Shown here one piece after another: positions 53,940-62,326 of a stretch of DNA of 64,000 nucleotides. The position numbers and the translations under genes are program-made. The notes beneath the pieces are model-generated. The model saw only the letters and a program-made list of their open reading frames with translations, ran no database searches and was not told where the DNA came from. Each line of letters starts with the position of its first letter. Position 1 is the stretch's first letter. The stretch comes from Trichococcus sp. K1Tr (GTDB taxonomy: Bacteria; Bacillota; Bacilli; Lactobacillales; Aerococcaceae): assembly GCF_028309625.1 (NCBI RefSeq), contig NZ_JAQMHR010000008.1:62001-126000 (forward strand). The letters run 5' to 3'.

Positions 53940-55610
53940 ATGAAAAATATATTTACATTCGATTTTTGGCAAAAATTTGGCAAGGCTTTGATGGTCGTTA
54001 TTGCGGTCATGCCGGCAGCTGGTTTGATGATCAGTATCGGCAAGATGATCGCTATGTTCTCTGGAGATGTCCAATTGTTGCTGACAACGGCTGGGGTCAT
54101 CGAAGACCTGGGCTGGGCTGTCATCGTCAACCTGCATATCCTGTTCGCTGTCGCCATCGGGGGTTCCTGGGCGAAAGAACGTGCCGGCGGAGCCTTCGCT
54201 GCTTTGCTTGCCTTCATCCTGATCAACCGCACGACCGGTAAACTTTTCGCAGTGACCGGAGATATGTTGGCTACGGACGGAGCGACTACCAAAACCTTGT
54301 TCGGCCAGGACATCCTGGTGAACGGCTACTTTACCAATGTATTGGGCGCACCTGCTTTGAATATGGGTGTCTTCGTTGGGATCATCGCCGGGTTTGTCGG
54401 CGCCGTCATCTTCAACAAGTACTACAACTACCGCAAATTGCCCGATGCATTATCTTTCTTCAACGGCAAACGTTTCGTGCCTTTCGTCGTTATCGGCTGG
54501 TCCGTACTCATTTCCCTTGCCTTGGCAATCATCTGGCCAGTCGTTCAGACCGGCATCAATAATTTCGGGATTTGGATCGCGGATTCCGCGGATACCGCAC
54601 CGATTTTGGCACCGTTCGTCTACGGTACGCTGGAGCGTCTGTTGTTGCCGTTCGGTCTGCACCATATGCTGACGATTCCGATGAACTACACTTCTTTGGG
54701 TGGAACTTACACCATTTTGACAGGCGCTGCTGCAGGTTCGCAAGTGTTCGGTCAAGATCCGCTTTGGTTGGCTTGGGCCAGCGATTTGGTGAACTTGAAC
54801 AACACCGGCGATACAGCAGCCTACAATGAGTTGCTTAACGCATTCACTCCTGCCCGCTTTAAAGTTGGTCAAATGATCGGCGCAGCCGGCAGCTTGATGG
54901 GCTTGGCCTATGCTATGTACCGCAACGTCGATGTCGACAAACGTCCGAAATACAAATCCATGTTCTTCTCCGCAGCCATCGCTGTTTTCCTGACAGGGGT
55001 AACCGAACCGCTTGAGTACATGTTCATGTTCGCTGCACCACTGCTTTACGGCGTTTATGCAGTATTGCAAGGAGCCGCATTCGCTATGGCCGACATCATC
55101 AGCCTGCGCGTCCACTCCTTCGGTACGCTGGAATTCCTGACCCGCATCCCGATGTCTTTGAAAGCCGGCTTGTGGTTGGATGTCGTCAACTATATCTGGG
55201 TGACGCTCGCATTTGCCGTAATCATGTACTTCGTTGCCAACTTCATGATCAAACGCTTCAAATTCGCAACGCCAGGCCGTTTGGGCAACTACACGGACTT
55301 CGACGGCGAAGCTGAAGAAGCTGCTCCTGCCACTGCAACACCGGAAGGCAACGCTGGTGCATCCGATAACGATAAACTAGTTTGGAACATCATCGACGCA
55401 TTCGGCGGCCAAGAAAACATCACTGAAGTCGATGCTTGCATGACCCGTCTGCGCGTCACTGTCAAAGATGAAACCCAAGTTGCAGAAGATAAAAAATGGT
55501 CCACATTGGGTGCACGCGGCGTCATCCGCAAAGGCAAAGGCATCCAAGTCGTGTACGGTCCCCAAGCAGATGTCCTAAAATCTGATATAATAGATCTATT
55601 AGGAAGATAG
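53940..55610 (+). CDS. malT: Maltose-type PTS EIICB transporter MalT
   Basis: A 556-residue glucose-family PTS permease. The N-terminal IIC domain (about 1-425) has ten or so helices including GGSWAKERAGGAFAALLAFI and the conserved GVTEPLEYMFMF (Glu in the sugar site). The C-terminal IIB domain (about 470-556) carries the phosphorylated Cys in DACMTRLRVTV. No IIA domain is attached, so a general EIIA of the glucose type must be supplied elsewhere. It should deliver maltose as maltose-6'-phosphate, which the adjacent MapP dephosphorylates. GAGAGGAG precedes the ATG. Confidence 0.9.
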   Translation: MKNIFTFDFWQKFGKALMVVIAVMPAAGLMISIGKMIAMFSGDVQLLLTTAGVIEDLGWAVIVNLHILFAVAIGGSWAKERAGGAFAALLAFILINRTTGKLFAVTGDMLATDGATTKTLFGQDILVNGYFTNVLGAPALNMGVFVGIIAGFVGAVIFNKYYNYRKLPDALSFFNGKRFVPFVVIGWSVLISLALAIIWPVVQTGINNFGIWIADSADTAPILAPFVYGTLERLLLPFGLHHMLTIPMNYTSLGGTYTILTGAAAGSQVFGQDPLWLAWASDLVNLNNTGDTAAYNELLNAFTPARFKVGQMIGAAGSLMGLAYAMYRNVDVDKRPKYKSMFFSAAIAVFLTGVTEPLEYMFMFAAPLLYGVYAVLQGAAFAMADIISLRVHSFGTLEFLTRIPMSLKAGLWLDVVNYIWVTLAFAVIMYFVANFMIKRFKFATPGRLGNYTDFDGEAEEAAPATATPEGNAGASDNDKLVWNIIDAFGGQENITEVDACMTRLRVTVKDETQVAEDKKWSTLGARGVIRKGKGIQVVYGPQADVLKSDIIDLLGR

Positions 55611-55617
55611 GAAAAGC

Positions 55618-55755
55618 GGAACGGGTTCGTTCAGCCCTGAAAGAAATTTAGGAAATCTGTCCGACTGAGCATCGAAGAGCGCAATTGCTGAGAGACTTTC
55701 TGCGTCAGCAGATTAGTCGAACAGTATGTCTTGGCTCGCAGAGACAAGAGGTTCC
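55618..55755. ncRNA. Possible structured element in the malT 3' region
   Basis: Between malT and mapP several pairings nest: GGAAC (55618) with GTTCC (55751), CTGTCCGACT (55657) with AGTCGAACAG (55715), a hairpin TGCTGA / TCAGCA (55686-55710) and GTCT / AGAC near 55730-55744. A T-run follows at 55760-55767. It could be an attenuating terminator or a small structured RNA. No known family recognised. Confidence 0.4.
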
Positions 55756-55793
55756 TTATTCTTTTTTCCGAAGGGCTTACCCGTGTAGCTAGC

Positions 55794-55848
55794 CATCATT
55801 TTGGATGCACGAAACACTTTAAAAGTCTGTAAAACATCCCAAATGATG
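55794..55848. repeat. Inverted repeat upstream of mapP
   Basis: CATCATTTTGGATG (55794-55807) and CATCCCAAATGATG (55835-55848) pair at 13 of 14 positions across a 27-base loop. It could be an operator, a terminator or a decayed unit of the palindrome family. Confidence 0.5.
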
Positions 55849-55906
55849 CACTTTCTATTTTAAAAGATTATCTTAATAACTATATATTTAGAATGGAGAG
55901 GACCTC

Positions 55907-56725
55907 ATGAAACTACTGACATTGAATACGTACAGCTGGGTTCAAACAGCAGACCCCGAAACTTACGCCGCCCTGATTGCGGACATTCTGGAAAACGAAT
56001 ACGACGCTATCGCCCTGCAGGAAGTGAACCAGCTTTCCAGCGGCACAAGCGTCAACGAACCGGCGGGCTATCTGCCCACCCAGAACGAAATCCCGATCAA
56101 ATCGGATAACTTCGCCTACTTCTTGGTGAAGTCCTTGGCGGAGAAAGGACTTTCCTATCATTGGTCCTGGGTACCTTGCCACCAAGGCTACTTCCGTTTC
56201 GATGAAGGAGTCGCCATCCTCAGCAAAGCGCCGATTCAGTCAGTCGAACAGGTCCAACTTTCTGTAGTCAATGATTTCGAAAGCATCCACACCCGCCGCG
56301 CTTTGGTCCTCGAGACCGAAGCAGCCGCTTTCGCCTCCGTCCACCTGTCCTGGTGGAAAACGGAAGAAGAAAATCCGTTCTTGTTGGAGTGGACTTCCGT
56401 TGAGACGGCTGTCAAAAAACTGCGCGGCATCAAGCCCATCTATGTCATGGGTGACGTCAACAACCCAGCCGACGTCCGCAACGAAGGCTACGACCTGATC
56501 ACGAACGCCGGCTGGCAGGATGCCTACGCCGTCGCTGCAACGCGTATTGGATCTGCGACTGTTCCGCCGGCGATCGACGGTTGGGAAGGAAACGAAGCCC
56601 CGCTGCGCATCGACTACATCTTCTCAGACCAGCCGCAAGCGGTTGAAACCTACGAAGTGAAATTCGACGGGAAGAAGTTGCCTTGCGTGTCTGATCATTA
56701 TGGGGTTGCGGTGACGTATGTGTGA
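55907..56725 (+). CDS. mapP: Maltose-6'-phosphate phosphatase MapP (endonuclease/exonuclease/phosphatase fold)
   Basis: A 272-residue Mg-dependent phosphatase of the EEP fold. Motifs are LTLNTYSW at the N-terminus, IALQEVNQLSS (metal-binding Glu), YVMGDVNNPAD (catalytic Asp/Asn) and the terminal CVSDHYGVAVTY with the catalytic His. In Enterococcus, MapP converts maltose-6'-phosphate from MalT into maltose, which is the reason a PTS transporter can be combined with a maltose phosphorylase. AGGAGA-type site precedes the ATG. Its 3' end is the source of two decayed copies found 2.4 and 3.4 kb downstream. Confidence 0.88.
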   Translation: MKLLTLNTYSWVQTADPETYAALIADILENEYDAIALQEVNQLSSGTSVNEPAGYLPTQNEIPIKSDNFAYFLVKSLAEKGLSYHWSWVPCHQGYFRFDEGVAILSKAPIQSVEQVQLSVVNDFESIHTRRALVLETEAAAFASVHLSWWKTEEENPFLLEWTSVETAVKKLRGIKPIYVMGDVNNPADVRNEGYDLITNAGWQDAYAVAATRIGSATVPPAIDGWEGNEAPLRIDYIFSDQPQAVETYEVKFDGKKLPCVSDHYGVAVTYV

Positions 56726-56743
56726 ACTTAATCTGTTTGGATG

Positions 56744-56782
56744 AAAGAAGGTCTACCTCACGCGAGGTAGACCTTCTTTTTA
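56744..56782 (+). terminator. Terminator of the malT-mapP operon
   Basis: Perfect 15-bp stem AAGAAGGTCTACCTC / GAGGTAGACCTTCTT with a 4-base loop and T-tail. Confidence 0.92.
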
Positions 56783-56827
56783 CATTTAGTTTTGTTGGAC
56801 CCAGTGGCGGGGGTGCCGCGAAATGCG

Positions 56828-56864
56828 GAATTAGCCCGCCAAAAGCGTTTTGACGGGCTAATTC
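56828..56864. repeat. Single palindrome of the CCCGCCAAAA type
   Basis: GAATTAGCCCGCCAAAA / TTTTGACGGGCTAATTC, 16 of 17 paired, loop GCG. The stem core matches the array at 34599-34679, linking the two loci. It lies between convergent mapP and the SEC-C gene. Confidence 0.75.
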
Positions 56865-56899
56865 ACTTCGTCACCTACATTCTTATATCGTTTTTCCAC

Positions 56900-57907
56900 T
56901 TACTTCCCGCAGCATTTCTTGTATTTCTTGCCGCTCCCGCAAGGACAAGGGTCATTGCGGCCGATTTTTGGTTCATTGACGATTGGCGTCACCTTCGGTT
57001 GGTGCACGAAATTCAGATTGTTGTTGGTCAGCTGCTCAAAATAGTTCTCTTCGGCAGAATCTTCTTCATTTTCAAAATACGCCCAGTTCCTCATTTCACC
57101 GATCGTATCATCGATTTTTTGTAAGTTTCTATCTCTCTCGGCTCTGTACAGTACCATCGACTGGCCTTCCACCATGGCCTGATCTACGGATCCCATACCA
57201 ATCAGGAAAGAATCCACCTTATCATTCTTATAGGCTTCCTTTATTTCATCATACACCTCGCCCGGGTAGATATCCGTACAGAGATTTATCAGCAACGTGA
57301 GAATGGTTGGATTATCGATCGTGGGAAGCAGTTCTTTGTAATAAGCCATAAGCTCCTGCCGTTCGAGCTCCCCGTTCAATGTCAAAATAGCCAAGGCGGT
57401 TAGCGCTTCAACTTTGATATACTTATCGACTTCCTCGTCCTCAACCAGTTGCTTTATGGATGCCACATCATTTCCGCAAATGGATGCCATTATCCTCCCG
57501 GCATAATCTGTCATCGCGTCTCCAAACAACTTGTCCGTCAGCCCATTCGGCAGACTGAACAGTTCCAGCACAATAGGATAAGCTTCCTTGACTCTGAACT
57601 GAGCCAACAGAAGAACCGCATAAATATGTCCTAAATAATCAAAGTTGTTGCTGAATTGTTCCGCATTATCCCTCACCTCTTCAAGGAAAGCCATCAATAA
57701 AGGAATCGCTTCTTCTTTTCTGGCAATAATTTCCGCCAACTCTTCCTCAGGGAAAATCCTGTCGGGATCACATTTGATGCGATCAATTAGTTCAGCCATC
57801 GTCTTTTCGGAATGGCCAAAAGTACCTGTCGTGCATTTTGGATCATTGCCGTTTAATTGATTATCCACTGCTTCCAACACGGTTTCTTTCAATTCTCTGC
57901 TCACCAT
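56900..57907 (-). CDS. DUF1186/SEC-C motif protein
   Basis: A 335-residue cytoplasmic protein. The helical body (20-270) resembles DUF1186: [20 protein letters not shown] and [20 protein letters not shown]. The last 20 residues are a SEC-C zinc motif, [20 protein letters not shown], with C-x-C-x8-C-C ligands. The start at 57907 follows GGTGAGGTG; an upstream frame to 57964 has no site. No operon partner; function unknown. Confidence 0.87.
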   Translation of the reverse strand: MVSRELKETVLEAVDNQLNGNDPKCTTGTFGHSEKTMAELIDRIKCDPDRIFPEEELAEIIARKEEAIPLLMAFLEEVRDNAEQFSNNFDYLGHIYAVLLLAQFRVKEAYPIVLELFSLPNGLTDKLFGDAMTDYAGRIMASICGNDVASIKQLVEDEEVDKYIKVEALTALAILTLNGELERQELMAYYKELLPTIDNPTILTLLINLCTDIYPGEVYDEIKEAYKNDKVDSFLIGMGSVDQAMVEGQSMVLYRAERDRNLQKIDDTIGEMRNWAYFENEEDSAEENYFEQLTNNNLNFVHQPKVTPIVNEPKIGRNDPCPCGSGKKYKKCCGK

Positions 57908-58151
57908 CACTAACACCTCACCAATGATATAGGTTTTTGGAACTGCTCTTTTATGCAGCTTCATCTTATCATACCGTTACTACTTTGAGCACCCTTTAGT
58001 AAAAGCGGTGATCAAAAATGATAAACAATGTAAGCAAAAAAGCGCAGTTGTCTGCAAAACGAAGAGGCAATTTTTTTGGTTGGGCCCGTTAATTGCGAAG
58101 AATCGGACATCCAGGCCAAAAAAAACAGGAGCCTCTCAAATCGTGGCGGCT

Positions 58152-58353
58152 CTATATCACCAACCATCTGTTTTTCTTTTTATTTTGCCCGACCAAATAT
58201 CCACCTTTCAGAATAAAGTTTTCTTTATAAGCCGATTGACTTAAACGAAAAAGAAATCGTTCCATAATAAAGTTACGCTGTAGTAATTGTGCAGGGATAC
58301 CCGTTTTGGTTTGTATGTTTCTGATTTTTTTTCATTTGAGTTGGGGTTATCAC
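58152..58353 (-). pseudogene. AbiEii-like toxin remnant, frameshifted and truncated
   Basis: Starts as GTG overlapping the abiEi stop by GTGA, the normal coupling of AbiEi-AbiEii pairs, and reads VITPTQMKKN. A run of eight A's then puts it out of frame; removing one A restores IRNIQTKTGIPAQLLQRN and onward FIMERFLFRLSQSAYKENF, ILKGGYLVGQ, which is the AbiEii nucleotidyltransferase N-terminus. It ends at 58152, before the catalytic GS-x-x-x-D-x-D region, so the toxin cannot be active. Confidence 0.75.
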
Positions 58354-58958
58354 AACAATACCTCCACGTAAGTTTTTATTTTGTCCAAAACGTTATATTT
58401 TTCAGCCAGGTTGAGTAATTTTGGGATATTTTTATCGGGTCTTCGCATATATTTTATGATTGCTTGTAAAAGTGTATCTTTATCCGCTTCATACCGTGTA
58501 CTAAACATATCGCACAAGGTCCGTTCCATTGAATAGATCACAATATCGTTCCCATTGCTGCTTTTCACTGTCATTTGGTCCTCCTGCCAAACTGACCGTT
58601 CCTTCCATACCAACGAAATGGGTTGCTCTTTAATTTTTTTCGAATGATAACCGCGCGGGAAGGTCATCGTGTAGATAAAAGGCGTTGTGTCGGACAATCC
58701 ATGCAAGTAAAGAGCCGTTTCATGGGAATATACGCCTTTCGCAAACCGTTTTTGATAAATATACATCTCATCCTCGTAATAAAGTGGTGACAAATAGATT
58801 CCCCCGCTGATTTTTTCGAATCCCTCTTTTTTCAGATAATTTAACGATGCTTGATTCGGATAGCCTTCCTCTTTCAACGTGGCCAAGAACACAACGCCGT
58901 GATTTTTTTCTACCTCGCGCGCTACGAGTTCCATTAATTTATTTTGATTTTCCGACAC
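58350..58958 (-). CDS. AbiEi-type antitoxin/transcriptional regulator
   Basis: A 202-residue AbiEi (type IV toxin-antitoxin) protein. The N-terminal winged helix (VVFLATLKEEGYPNQASLNY) is followed by the AbiEi C-terminal domain: AKGVYSHETALYLHGLSDTT, YTMTFPRGYHSKK, VYSMERTLCDMF-like IVIYSMERTLCDMF. It should autorepress its operon and neutralise AbiEii. The GTG at 58958 has GGTGG at eight bases. The toxin partner downstream is a broken remnant, leaving an orphan antitoxin that could still protect against related systems. Confidence 0.82.
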   Translation of the reverse strand: MSENQNKLMELVAREVEKNHGVVFLATLKEEGYPNQASLNYLKKEGFEKISGGIYLSPLYYEDEMYIYQKRFAKGVYSHETALYLHGLSDTTPFIYTMTFPRGYHSKKIKEQPISLVWKERSVWQEDQMTVKSSNGNDIVIYSMERTLCDMFSTRYEADKDTLLQAIIKYMRRPDKNIPKLLNLAEKYNVLDKIKTYVEVLL

Positions 58959-59091
58959 GGTAATCACCACCTATTTTGATTTATATACAACAAACTATAT
59001 ATCAATGTAGTATGAAAGTCAAAAAGCAGGGACTGCCCAATATCAGCGGCTTTTTCTTTCGCATTGGGTGGCTCTGTTTATCGTACTCGCC

Positions 59092-59238
59092 GGCTGGGAA
59101 GGAAACGATGTGCCGTCCCGCAGCGACTACATCTTCTCGGACCAACCGCAAGTGGTTGAAACGTCCGAAGTCAAGTTCGACGGGAAGAAATTCCCTTGCA
59201 TTTCTGATCATTATGGGGTTGCGGTTACATATTTGTGA
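59092..59238 (+). pseudogene. mapP: Decayed copy of the mapP 3' end (copy 1)
   Basis: Reads GWEGNDVPSRSDYIFSDQPQ and onward to DHYGVAVTYL then a stop. It aligns without gaps to MapP residues 225-272, with 39 of 48 identical. No start codon or upstream part of the gene is present. Confidence 0.9.
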
Positions 59239-59263
59239 TTATGAATCTTGATGAATAAAAAGA

Positions 59264-59298
59264 AAAAGCTGTCTCAGGTGATAATGAGGCAGCTTTTT
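59264..59298 (+). terminator. Terminator-like hairpin after mapP copy 1
   Basis: AAAAGCTGTCTCA / TGAGGCAGCTTTT with a T-tail. The same hairpin follows mapP copy 2 at 60217. Confidence 0.8.
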
Positions 59299-59325
59299 TG
59301 GTTGGGATCGATTTTTTGGGGGATG

Positions 59326-59406
59326 TTGTCCGATAATTGCAAAGAATCGGACATTTAGTCTGATGATACTGACCTAGTTGTCCGATAACTCCAATGAATC
59401 GGACAA
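59326..59406. repeat. Tandem palindrome pair, 52-bp period
   Basis: TTGTCCGAT / ATCGGACA at 59326-59353 and TTGTCCGAT / ATCGGACAA at 59378-59406. Left arms are exactly 52 bases apart. A third copy lies at 60275-60302 and a truncated right arm at 58098-58107. Confidence 0.85.
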
Positions 59407-59629
59407 GCCAAAGCAGAAAACTAATCTACTGGAGAATTGATCGCGGAATACTCGGAGTCCGATCCCAACTACCGAAAATACTGGAAAACAATCAGAATTT
59501 ACCCGGATATATAACGAGGCGGATTATAATCTAACATCATCAAATCCTTGATATTAGTGATTCTTGTGAAATCCTCGTTTCTCCCGGAACTCTAGGATTC
59601 ATCAATACAAATATTCATATTGGCATATT

Positions 59630-59678
59630 TTGTCATAGTTTTTATTCATATTGATATAATTACATTGTAATCGATTAC
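59630..59678 (+). promoter_or_regulatory. Probable promoter with GTAATCGATTAC palindrome
   Basis: -10 TATAAT at 59655-59660 with a possible -35 TTGTCA at 59630-59635 (19-base spacer). A 12-bp palindrome GTAATCGATTAC (59667-59678) follows at the likely transcription start, in the same position and of similar form as the MalR operator of malT. Confidence 0.5.
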
Positions 59679-59881
59679 GAAACTATTAGGTTTAATACCT
59701 TATAGTGACTGCAGCAGAAATAGAACCTCCCCTCCGTTTATTACACTGTATATCAAACAACTTGGAGGACGAATGGTATAACTTATGTTGAAGTGAAGAC
59801 CACAGTCTGGAAATACAGCAACTATACTGGATATATTGGTCAGGGGACATCTTTAAGAACCTATTCAGATAACGGAATGGA

Positions 59882-60124
59882 TTGATACTATTGAAAAGGA
59901 AATTTAATCGCTTCTATGGGCTTATATTTATAAGCTTAATTCTTTGTGAGTTTGTTGATATGCCTTACAGTCGGTTGGTACAATACCTTTTAGGAGCAGT
60001 ATTTTTAGGATTGTTGATTCTGGAAATATTCTATACAAAGAAAAGAGAAAATAAGATTGAAATAGATTCCATCGTCATTCTCGCTATTTTTTTAATCTTA
60101 GCTTTTGTTTTTGGAATCAAGTAA
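59882..60124 (+). CDS. Small membrane protein, start uncertain
   Basis: An 80-residue frame with a TTG start and two or three hydrophobic helices (FYGLIFISLILCEFVDM, LLGAVFLGLLILEIFY, SIVILAIFLILAFVFG) separated by a basic loop. It overlaps by TTGA the stop of an upstream open frame (59724-59885, containing VEVKTTVWKYSNYTGYIGQG) that has no visible start codon. No family recognised; the region may be the decayed end of a small secreted-protein/membrane-protein pair. No good ribosome binding site. Confidence 0.4.
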   Translation: MILLKRKFNRFYGLIFISLILCEFVDMPYSRLVQYLLGAVFLGLLILEIFYTKKRENKIEIDSIVILAIFLILAFVFGIK

Positions 60125-60138
60125 CTCAACTTTCAAAA

Positions 60139-60213
60139 GCATCCCCAACAATCAACGGCTGGGAAGGAAACGAACCCCCGCTCCGCAGCGACTACATCTT
60201 CATTGATGAATAA
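60139..60213 (+). pseudogene. mapP: Decayed copy of the mapP 3' end (copy 2)
   Basis: Reads ASPTINGWEGNEPPLRSDYI then FIDE and a stop. It matches MapP about residues 219-239. The remaining codons were lost by a deletion that joins ATCTTC to the GATGAATAA sequence that follows copy 1, at a short ATCTT direct repeat. Confidence 0.8.
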
Positions 60214-60216
60214 AGA

Positions 60217-60247
60217 GAAAAAGCTGTCTCATGAGGCAGCTTTTTTT
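60217..60247 (+). terminator. Terminator-like hairpin after mapP copy 2
   Basis: AAAAGCTGTCTCATGAGGCAGCTTTT, palindromic and followed by T's. Same stem as at 59264-59298. Confidence 0.8.
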
Positions 60248-60274
60248 GGTTGGGCTCGATTTTTGTGGGGGTTG

Positions 60275-60302
60275 TTGTCCGATAACTCCACAGTATCGGA
60301 CA
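60275..60302. repeat. Palindrome of the TTGTCCGAT type
   Basis: TTGTCCGAT / ATCGGACA, single unit at the same relative position after mapP copy 2 as the array after copy 1. Confidence 0.8.
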
Positions 60303-60322
60303 GCCAAGCCAGATATCCGAAA

Positions 60323-60360
60323 ACAGGAGCCGCTCCACACGGGAACGGCTCCTGTTTTTA
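60323..60360. terminator. Bidirectional terminator after the BceB-like gene
   Basis: AAAACAGGAGCCG / CGGCTCCTGTTTT with a 13-base loop, just beyond the permease stop on the minus strand. Confidence 0.85.
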
Positions 60361-60370
60361 CTGATGCATA

Positions 60371-62326
60371 CTATTCAACAATGACATAGTAAACTTTTGA
60401 CGTTACTTGATAAATGAGCCAATAAATCACACTAAATCCGGTTATTACGCCGATAAAGCACCAGAAGACTAATGCTGTATTGACCACACTGAACAAGAGC
60501 AATAGTTTTTGAATAATCGGAAAGGCAAACGTAACATGAGTCACAGCAATGATTAGCGGCAGGAGAAACATCCAGACAATTTGCAGCCGGGTCGTTTTAC
60601 GAATCATTTGCTTATCCAAGCCAACTTTTTGCATGATTTGAAATTTGTCTCGGTCATCATAGCCTTCTGAAACTTGTTTGAAATATGTAATCAGCGCTGC
60701 TCCAAAAGTAAACAATAACCCAAGAAAAATCCCCAAGAACAAGAAGCCGCCATTCATACTGTACCATTCTTCACGTAGAAGTTCCCTTGACTGAAAATAT
60801 GAGTTTCCACTGTCACTAACGACAGCAGCCGTTTTTTCAGAATAGTCCTTCTTCTGCGCTTGCGTTCCATTCGTGTTCCAAGAAATAACTGCATCTGCAA
60901 CAATCGGAAGGTCAATCTCTCTTAATCTAAAATCAGTTTCCATAATGGATTCTAAGGTCTCTCTAGAATCCACTATCATAATCATATTAGGACTCTGTGA
61001 TTTATCCATTTTCAAGGGGTTATCGATTTTTGATTTGACTTGATACGTTGTATTTCCGATTATCACTGTGGAAAAACCAAATGTATTTTTTGAATCAAAC
61101 AGTAATACTTCATCAGAACTTAACGGGACGGTTTCGCCAACTATCCGTTCATAATCTTCTCTGATAAGCAGCTGAATAGTATCCGGTATCTCTTTAGCAA
61201 AATCAGCCGCACCAATCATAATTTTGTTATCTTCAATGATACTGAACAGATTATAGTACACATACATTTCTGTCCCCGTAACGTTTAATCCGTTCGTTTC
61301 TGTTTCCTTTTCGATGGCTTCAAGTTGTTCTTCCAAATCGACGGTTTCATAGTAGGTTCGTTGATTCTCATAAGGTAAACGAACCGTCAAAGTATCTTCG
61401 GTCCCAATAAAAATAGCTGCTGTCGTTGATACCGCAACAATGACCATGGTTGCTAAAATAGTGATATTGGCTAACCCTACTGCATTTTGTTTCATCCGAT
61501 AAAGCATCCCGGAGATTGAAATAAATGGACTCGGGCGATAATAGAACGGCTTATTTTTCTTCAGTTTTTTCAGGATGAAAATAGAGCCGGAAATGAATAA
61601 GAAATACGTACCCGCAATAACCAACAGTACTGCAAGGAAAAAATAAATCATGGCATCAAGCGGATTATCAATGGTCAGCGACATCCAGTATCCTGATCCA
61701 ATCAATAACAATGAAAGAATAAACAGTATAAGCGAACTTTTCGGCTCCCGTTCTCCTGTCTGCTTGCCTTTAATCAGTTGGATAGGATTAGAAAACGTAA
61801 CTTGAGTGATATTGTAACCCAACGTTGTTAAAAAGATGAGGGCAAACAGTCCGATCGTAACCAGCATTGCCTGTATCGTAAAAGGAAAAGACATTTCTAT
61901 CCCGAACTTTAAAGCATAGTTCAAAACAAGAAAAGCAAGTTCTCCCAATAGATGCCCCACTACCACACCTACAACAATACTAAAACAGCTTGTTACCATT
62001 GATTCAATCGTCAATATTTTGGAAACGTGGCTCTTCTTCATTCCCAATATGGCATATAGGCCAATTTCTTTTTTTCGACGTTTGATCAGGAAACTGTTGG
62101 TATACAAAATAAAGATAAAGGAAAACACCCCAACGACTATAGCCCCTAAAGCGAAAAGCAAAGACAACGTATCCGATCTGGTTTGAATAAATTTATTTCC
62201 CCTTAACGCGACCATCATGTAAAACATCGCTACCGTTGCAATTGAAGCAAAAATATAAGGAAAATAAATTTGCTTATTGGATTTAAGGTTACGCAGGGCC
62301 AGCTTTGAAAAAAAAAATTTATTCAT
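60371..62326 (-). CDS. BceB-type ABC transporter permease (FtsX family)
   Basis: A 651-residue permease of the bacitracin/peptide-antibiotic resistance family. It has one N-terminal helix (QIYFPYIFASIATVAMFY), FtsX-type helix blocks, a large extracellular domain (about 320-540) as in all BceB-like proteins and a final three-helix FtsX block. GAGGTGAG lies at a good distance before MNKFFFSKLALRN (62326), and the start overlaps the ATPase gene by 8 bases. Acts with its ATPase as both detoxification pump and signal source for the linked kinase. Confidence 0.9.
   Translation of the reverse strand: MNKFFFSKLALRNLKSNKQIYFPYIFASIATVAMFYMMVALRGNKFIQTRSDTLSLLFALGAIVVGVFSFIFILYTNSFLIKRRKKEIGLYAILGMKKSHVSKILTIESMVTSCFSIVVGVVVGHLLGELAFLVLNYALKFGIEMSFPFTIQAMLVTIGLFALIFLTTLGYNITQVTFSNPIQLIKGKQTGEREPKSSLILFILSLLLIGSGYWMSLTIDNPLDAMIYFFLAVLLVIAGTYFLFISGSIFILKKLKKNKPFYYRPSPFISISGMLYRMKQNAVGLANITILATMVIVAVSTTAAIFIGTEDTLTVRLPYENQRTYYETVDLEEQLEAIEKETETNGLNVTGTEMYVYYNLFSIIEDNKIMIGAADFAKEIPDTIQLLIREDYERIVGETVPLSSDEVLLFDSKNTFGFSTVIIGNTTYQVKSKIDNPLKMDKSQSPNMIMIVDSRETLESIMETDFRLREIDLPIVADAVISWNTNGTQAQKKDYSEKTAAVVSDSGNSYFQSRELLREEWYSMNGGFLFLGIFLGLLFTFGAALITYFKQVSEGYDDRDKFQIMQKVGLDKQMIRKTTRLQIVWMFLLPLIIAVTHVTFAFPIIQKLLLLFSVVNTALVFWCFIGVITGFSVIYWLIYQVTSKVYYVIVE

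Noticed and set aside
58976-59251. A 91-residue plus-strand protein
   Set aside because: It reads the mapP remnant in the wrong frame; the correct frame matches MapP without gaps.
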